Shown in pieces: positions 5,387-10,175 of a DNA stretch of 10,175 nucleotides (the stretch's first letter is position 1; each line of letters opens with the position of its first letter). The stretch lies in NCBI GenBank assembly GCA_016186375.1, contig JACPLS010000055.1:1-10175 (forward strand), given 5' to 3'. Made by a program: the position numbers and the translations under genes. The notes beneath the pieces were generated by a model that was given only the letters and a program-made list of their open reading frames with translations, had not been told where the DNA came from and searched no databases. The DNA comes from Candidatus Pacearchaeota archaeon (lineage in GTDB: Archaea > Nanobdellota > Nanobdellia > Pacearchaeales > GW2011-AR1).

Positions 5387-8302
5387 ATGATGATAAATAA
5401 AAAGAGGTTAAAGAATAAAGCCAATATTATAATCTTAATTTTAATATTTCTCACTGCAATTCTTACTATTTATTTATTATTAATTGAAACAAAAAATTTT
5501 TTACTTGGAAAATCTATAATAAAAGAAGATATAATTCCTATCAGTTGCATCGATTCTGACCATGGAATTAATCTTACAACAATTGGCACATTAACAATAG
5601 GAGATTATAACTATTACGATTCCTGCTACACAAATAATGTTATATTTGAACATTATTGCGAAGATAATATACATAAATCTGAATATCTCAGGTGTCCTCC
5701 TGGATTTATTTGCTCAAATGGCGCTTGTTCAAACCCGTCTCTTTGTATAGATTCGGATTTAAACTCATTTTATCCTGATGGTAAAAACTATTATTTAAAA
5801 GGCAATGTAATAAAAATATTAAATGAGAATGAAATAAATTATGAAGACAAATGTTTTGAAACAGATCCTGCGCTATCTACAACTAATAAATTTTCTGTTG
5901 AAAATTGCATAAGTGATTATTGTTATCTACAAGAAGGATATTGTTCTGGAAACATAATAACACAAACTTTTTATAAGTGTCCAGAGAAATGTGAATCTGG
6001 TGCTTGTATAAATATTTCTCTACCAATTGGTTGTGCAAATACAGAAAATTCAAAATGTTTAGATTTAAGAAAACTTCAGATAAATCATGAAATAAATGTT
6101 CTTCCCCAAGAAGCAATTAGTAGTGAAAGAGAAGGCATATTCAAAAAAACTAGATTTGGTATTTTAAAAAAAGGAAATACTATTACAATTCAGTTCCCTG
6201 TATTTGATTTTGATAAAGAAGGTCTCCCAAATTCTCCTATTCTACTTGAAATTAAATATAAAGATGTAATAAATGGAGGACTAGGTGTATATTCAAAAAT
6301 AGATTATATAGATAATGAAAATCCAGACGTTCCAAAAAATAGACGAGAAGTTTCATTAGGAAAAATATCTACTCTTGGTAGCAATAAATGGCTTACAAAG
6401 CAATATGTTTTCAAGCGTCCATTCCCATTAATAAGAAACCTTGAAGGCTATTATACCATTAAATTAAGAGTCGATCCAAATAATGATTTTCCTATTACAT
6501 ATATTTCGTTATCAAGTGTAAATAATAGAATAGCTGAAATCGCTATTTTAAATAACACTTATAATTTAATTTCTATAGTAGATCCTCCTAAGGAAAAGGA
6601 TGAAGCTTCAGTTTCAGATAGAGACCCAATAATTTTTGTAAGAGACATAATGCGCCCCCTTTATATAAACAATAAACCAATCAATAAAGAAATTTCAAAT
6701 AAAACTTTTATTTATGCTGCACCAGGAGAAACTGAAGCACTTAGTTTTGGAATAAACTCAAAAAAAGGATTAAATTCTTTAAACTTTGAAATAACTGACT
6801 TTATAAACAAATGGGATAAAAATATAATCTTCAAAGATAATTTTGATATTTACAGTGTGGAATACGATAAGAGATCATTAGGAATGTATGCCCAAAGTGT
6901 ATATCTAATAAGTAATATTGAAGATCGTTTAGTAAAAATTGATAATATATCATTTAATCCGGGAACAGTAAAAAGATTTTGGATTAAAATGAAAATTCCT
7001 TCTGAATCCAGAAAAGGAGATTACAATGGTAAAATAATAATTAAATCAGATAATGAATCAATTGATGAAATAAATATATCTATTAGAGTTCTATCCAAGA
7101 AATTAGATCTTCCTAAAAACTTAAATCCTATATACCACGATCCATATACAATAACTATTTCTTCCAATCTTTCAAAAGTTTATGAGTTTTATCAAGAAAT
7201 GAATTTCGATCCATTATACTATCTTACAGATTCAAAAGTTGAATTCATTAAAGAAAATGGAAAAATTATTGATTTTAATTTTACAATCTTTGAAAATCAT
7301 TTAAAGAAAATGAAAGAAGAAAAATTCCTCAAAAATAAAATGATAGTTGAACCATTAATATGGGTCTCTATTTACACAAATATTCATGGAAAATACTCCT
7401 CGATTGATCCTGAATTGTATTCAAAACTTTCTGATATAGAATTTGTGAAGATTTATGGTCTTCTAATTAGAAAATTAAATGATTTATCTAAAAAATATAA
7501 TGTAAAGTTTATTTATTCTCTTCCTGATGAACCATGGAGAGGAAATTATGGAAGAATAATCTCTGAAAGATTAGCAAAAATAATTCATGAAAATAATGGT
7601 CTTACAACTGTAACTTATAGTAATCAATTAGAATACGAAATACCTGCTCAAACAAGCTTTTATTCATACAATACCCCTAACTCATTACTTCCTTCCCTTA
7701 AAGATGATATTGATTATAAAGTGTGGATATTAGACGATCAAGAAATTGGTTTTCAGAAGAAATACAAAAATTTTGGTTATTACACAACTTTTGCATCAAA
7801 TTTTCGGAATCCAATAATTAATAGATTCTTGCACGGTTGGTTGGCAATCCGTACAGATGCAAATATAGTTTCAGCCTATGCAATGTCAAGTTGGAGTAAT
7901 GACCCATACAATGAATTAGATAGTTACTATGCAGATTTTATTTTCGCATATCCATCATGGAATGGAGATCTTGTTCCTGCAATGAATTCTGAAGGCATAA
8001 GAGAAGGAATTAAGGATGCAAAATATGTTGCCACACTCCGTAGGCTTATTAATTCTAATCCTGGGGGAAAAATTAGCATCGAAGCAGAAAATTATTTAAA
8101 CAATATTTTATCAAGACTTGAAATAACAGATTATAGACAATATTCAGTTCCTAAAGATTATTCTATAAGCCCAGAAAGATATTTTAAATCCCAAATAATA
8201 GCAGAATTATCAGGAAATAATAATTACGAAGATTATGAAGTTTTTACTAATATAAGAAATAAAATAGCTTACTATATAGATGAATTATCTTCTTTGAAAT
8301 AA
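5387..8302 (+). CDS. Membrane-anchored DUF4091-type glycoside-hydrolase-like surface protein with Cys-rich modules
   Basis: A 971-aa protein with an N-terminal transmembrane anchor (about 13-33) and the remainder predicted outside the cell. Two Cys-rich modules of the CxDSD...CP..C..GAC type follow (54-114, six Cys; 120-207, eight Cys), with two further Cys at 216 and 224. All 16 cysteines lie in 54-224 and none in the remaining 747 residues. Residues about 230-400 look beta-rich, perhaps a carbohydrate-binding-like sandwich. Then comes the DUF4091 architecture: an Ig-like region (about 435-575, with AAPGETEAL and a RFWIKMKIP...GDYNGK segment), a barrel-like region with SLPDEP (D714, E715 as candidate acid residues) and the family-typical end HGWLAIRTDANI...GIREGIKDAKYV (E869-V881 for the last part). 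DUF4091 proteins are regarded as glycoside-hydrolase-like; the substrate is not predictable here. It is divergent from the phosphoesterase-amidase operon. Confidence 0.82.
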   Translation: MMINKKRLKNKANIIILILIFLTAILTIYLLLIETKNFLLGKSIIKEDIIPISCIDSDHGINLTTIGTLTIGDYNYYDSCYTNNVIFEHYCEDNIHKSEYLRCPPGFICSNGACSNPSLCIDSDLNSFYPDGKNYYLKGNVIKILNENEINYEDKCFETDPALSTTNKFSVENCISDYCYLQEGYCSGNIITQTFYKCPEKCESGACINISLPIGCANTENSKCLDLRKLQINHEINVLPQEAISSEREGIFKKTRFGILKKGNTITIQFPVFDFDKEGLPNSPILLEIKYKDVINGGLGVYSKIDYIDNENPDVPKNRREVSLGKISTLGSNKWLTKQYVFKRPFPLIRNLEGYYTIKLRVDPNNDFPITYISLSSVNNRIAEIAILNNTYNLISIVDPPKEKDEASVSDRDPIIFVRDIMRPLYINNKPINKEISNKTFIYAAPGETEALSFGINSKKGLNSLNFEITDFINKWDKNIIFKDNFDIYSVEYDKRSLGMYAQSVYLISNIEDRLVKIDNISFNPGTVKRFWIKMKIPSESRKGDYNGKIIIKSDNESIDEINISIRVLSKKLDLPKNLNPIYHDPYTITISSNLSKVYEFYQEMNFDPLYYLTDSKVEFIKENGKIIDFNFTIFENHLKKMKEEKFLKNKMIVEPLIWVSIYTNIHGKYSSIDPELYSKLSDIEFVKIYGLLIRKLNDLSKKYNVKFIYSLPDEPWRGNYGRIISERLAKIIHENNGLTTVTYSNQLEYEIPAQTSFYSYNTPNSLLPSLKDDIDYKVWILDDQEIGFQKKYKNFGYYTTFASNFRNPIINRFLHGWLAIRTDANIVSAYAMSSWSNDPYNELDSYYADFIFAYPSWNGDLVPAMNSEGIREGIKDAKYVATLRRLINSNPGGKISIEAENYLNNILSRLEITDYRQYSVPKDYSISPERYFKSQIIAELSGNNNYEDYEVFTNIRNKIAYYIDELSSLK

Positions 8303-8321
8303 AAATACTCTTATAAAAAAA

Positions 8322-8338
8322 TTGTTTCAAAAAAACAA
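8322..8338 (+). promoter_or_regulatory. Inverted repeat next to the thrS promoter (candidate operator)
   Basis: TTGTTT (8322-8327) and AAACAA (8333-8338) are separated by five bases and overlap the BRE-like element just before the thrS TATA box. The position would suit a repressor or activator site, but the arms are short and A+T-rich. Confidence 0.25.
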
Positions 8339-8348
8339 CCTTTAAATA
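8334..8348 (+). promoter_or_regulatory. BRE/TATA promoter of thrS
   Basis: AACAACC (BRE-like, 8334-8340) runs directly into TTTAAATA (8341-8348), the closest match to the archaeal TATA consensus in the window. It is centred 25.5 nt upstream of the ATG at 8370, so a leaderless thrS mRNA is likely. Confidence 0.7.
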
Positions 8349-8369
8349 TATCTTTTTTCATTAATAAGT

Positions 8370-10094
8370 ATGCGTATTATAACCTTACACTGTGATTATA
8401 TAAAATTTAAGCCGGTAAAAAAGGCAATAAAAAATCCAGAAGAGTTATCAGAAGAAAGAAAAATAGAAATTATTGTGAAAGATCCTTTAGTTGTCCTCAC
8501 TGCAATAGAAAAAGGAGATAATGATGAAATTGTTAAGCAACTCATTGAATCAATAAAAAAAACAGCTTCTGAAGTCAAGGCAAAAAAAATAGTTCTTTAT
8601 CCTTATGCCCATCTTTCATCACAATTAGCAGATCCTTCAACTGCTCTCGAATATCTCGTTGAAGCTGAACATGTCTTAAAAAAGGAGGGCTTTGAAGTAA
8701 CAAGAGCACCCTTCGGTTATTACAAAGAATTCGAACTTAAATGCAAAGGCCACCCTCTCTCTGAATTGAGCAAAGAATTCAGAAATGTAGAACAACAAGT
8801 CGCCTTGCCTGTTCAAAAAACAAAAAAACCTTCAAAAGAAGGAGGAAAGATAATATTAGACAGGAGAACTTTGAAACCAAATGATCATAGAATTTTAGGC
8901 GAAGATTTAGGCATTTTTCATTTAAGTGATGAGGATGGTTCAGGACTTCCTTTATGGCTACCAAAGGGGGAGATTCTTAGAAATCAGCTAGAAATATATA
9001 TGCGCGAGGTGGAAGAAAAATACGGATATCAGTATGTTTACACGCCACATATTACAAAGGGGCAATTATATGAAAAAACAGGGCATGTTCCATACTACGC
9101 TGAAAATATGTATCCTCCAATACAAATAGACGGCATAGACTACTATCTTAAACCCATGAACTGTCCTCATCATCATATGATATTTAACAAAATAATAAAA
9201 AGTTACAAAGACTTGCCCATAAGGCTCGCAGAAGCAGGAACAGTTTACAGAAATGAGCTTTCAGGTGTTACATATGGATTAATGAGGGTTAAAATGATAA
9301 CTCAAAATGATGCCCATATCTATCTAATCCCTTCCCAATTAAAGTCCGAAATTCTAAACGTCCTTAATATGTTTGAGGAGGTGTACAAAGTAATGGGAAT
9401 AAATGACTTTTGGTTTAGGCTTTCTCTTCCTGACTTTAAGAGTAACCCCGATAAATACTCTGGAGATCAAAAGGAATGGAATTTCGCATCTGAAGAAATA
9501 AGAAAAGCCATGAAAGAGTTTGGCAAGAAATTTACAGAAGAAAAAGGAGAAGCAGCATTCTATGGGCATAAGATAGATGTACAAATAAAGAATTCCCAAG
9601 GTAAAGAAGAAACTATTGCTACAGTACAGGTAGATATTGTTATTCCTAAAAAATTAGACATAACATATGTTGATGAAAAAGGAAAAAAGCAATTTCCGCT
9701 TATTATCCACAGGGCAATCCTTGGTAGTTATGAGCGATTCGTTGCGTTTTTGCTAGAAAAAACAGAAGGGAAACTTCCCCTTTGGCTCTCCCCAATTCAA
9801 TTGCGCGTCATTGACTTTACAGACAGAAATACAAACGCTGCTCAGAAAACATCAGAACATCTTAAAAATGAAATTCCAAAACTAAGAGTAGACTCTGATT
9901 TCCGCTCCACAACAGTCTCTGATAAAATTAGAGATGCATCTCTAATGAAAATTCCTTACATTATCGTAATTGGAGATAAAGAAGAAAAAAATAATACTCT
10001 AGCTGTTAGAACAAGAGACGGAAAAGTAAAATACAACATTAAATTATCTGATTTTATAAAAGAAATTAAAGAAAAAATAGAAAAGAGAGAATAA
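8370..10094 (+). CDS. thrS: Threonyl-tRNA synthetase with archaeal-type N-terminal editing domain
   Basis: Class II synthetase that charges tRNA-Thr. Residues 1-137 match the archaeal D-aminoacyl-tRNA-deacylase-like editing domain, which removes serine mischarged onto tRNA-Thr: LHCDY (6-10), YPYAHLSS (77-84), APFGYYK (113-119) and CKGHPLSE (125-132). H81, K119 and E132 fall where the Pyrococcus editing residues lie. The catalytic core (about 170-475) instead resembles bacterial ThrRS: DHRILG (172-177), FHLSDEDGSGLPLWLPKG (183-200), KPMNCP (261-266), motif 2 YRNELSG (293-299), QNDAHIY (312-318) and motif 3 GSYERF (452-457). Zinc ligands C265, H316 and H447 are present. The rest is the anticodon-binding domain (about 476-574). 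No bacterial TGS/N2 editing module is found. The stop lies one base before the VOC gene, so the two are probably co-transcribed. Confidence 0.97.
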   Translation: MRIITLHCDYIKFKPVKKAIKNPEELSEERKIEIIVKDPLVVLTAIEKGDNDEIVKQLIESIKKTASEVKAKKIVLYPYAHLSSQLADPSTALEYLVEAEHVLKKEGFEVTRAPFGYYKEFELKCKGHPLSELSKEFRNVEQQVALPVQKTKKPSKEGGKIILDRRTLKPNDHRILGEDLGIFHLSDEDGSGLPLWLPKGEILRNQLEIYMREVEEKYGYQYVYTPHITKGQLYEKTGHVPYYAENMYPPIQIDGIDYYLKPMNCPHHHMIFNKIIKSYKDLPIRLAEAGTVYRNELSGVTYGLMRVKMITQNDAHIYLIPSQLKSEILNVLNMFEEVYKVMGINDFWFRLSLPDFKSNPDKYSGDQKEWNFASEEIRKAMKEFGKKFTEEKGEAAFYGHKIDVQIKNSQGKEETIATVQVDIVIPKKLDITYVDEKGKKQFPLIIHRAILGSYERFVAFLLEKTEGKLPLWLSPIQLRVIDFTDRNTNAAQKTSEHLKNEIPKLRVDSDFRSTTVSDKIRDASLMKIPYIIVIGDKEEKNNTLAVRTRDGKVKYNIKLSDFIKEIKEKIEKRE

Positions 10095-10095
10095 A

Positions 10096-10175
10096 ATGAT
10101 AAAAACATCTGGAATTGATCACATAACTCTTACAGTTAAAGACATCACAAAATCTAAAGAATTTTATAATAAAAT
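10096..10175 (+). CDS. VOC-superfamily (glyoxalase/bleomycin-resistance/dioxygenase-like) protein, 3' end outside the window
   Basis: The ATG starts one base after the thrS stop, and 26 codons are visible before the window ends. The sequence MIKTSGIDHITLTVKDITKS followed by KEFY is the typical first beta-strand and helix of the vicinal-oxygen-chelate fold, in which the His of DHITL (H9) is usually a metal ligand. VOC proteins include lactoylglutathione lyases, antibiotic-binding proteins and ring-cleaving dioxygenases; the visible part cannot tell which. No strong Shine-Dalgarno sequence is evident (GAGAG just upstream), so translation may be coupled to thrS. Confidence 0.8.
   Translation, partial: MIKTSGIDHITLTVKDITKSKEFYNK

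Overview
The window looks like archaeal chromosome, A+T-rich and gene-dense, most likely from a DPANN lineage of the Woesearchaeota/Pacearchaeota kind. That placement is inferred from four things: a threonyl-tRNA synthetase with the archaeal-type N-terminal editing domain; BRE/TATA-like promoters centred about 25 nt upstream of start codons, the spacing expected for leaderless mRNAs; ATGA/TTGA gene overlaps; and a large membrane-anchored surface protein with Cys-rich CxDSD modules of a kind I associate with such archaea. No rRNA, tRNA, CRISPR array or insertion sequence is visible.

Layout. Bases 42-239 (minus) hold the C-terminal quarter of a cis-prenyltransferase (UppS family), with its N-terminal part missing. 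It abuts and overlaps the stop codon of a complete DEAD-box RNA helicase with an RG-rich tail (236-1672, minus). A 355-394 bp divergent spacer with a 15-nt direct repeat and a GC-rich stem separates it from cysS (2067-3443, plus). Convergent to cysS is a two-gene minus-strand operon: a membrane-anchored metallophosphoesterase (4250-5227), then, overlapping by ATGA, a LysM plus N-acetylmuramoyl-L-alanine amidase protein (3510-4253). A 159 bp divergent promoter region leads to a 971-aa membrane-anchored DUF4091-type glycoside-hydrolase-like protein (5387-8302, plus). Next comes thrS (8370-10094, plus), followed after one base by the start of a VOC-superfamily gene that runs off the end.

How the genes fit together. 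CysRS, ThrRS and the helicase are translation/RNA housekeeping genes. The three genes between the synthetases all encode proteins with N-terminal hydrophobic segments and predicted surface or exported roles. One carries the fold and zinc ligands of a peptidoglycan amidase and another looks like a carbohydrate-active enzyme, so this block may act on cell-envelope polymers, possibly of a bacterial neighbour or host. That is inference. The most notable points are the amidase in an archaeal context, the mosaic ThrRS (archaeal editing domain on a bacterial-looking catalytic core), the Cys-rich DUF4091 protein and the broken uppS junction. I see no clear evidence of a wholly new defence or mobile system.
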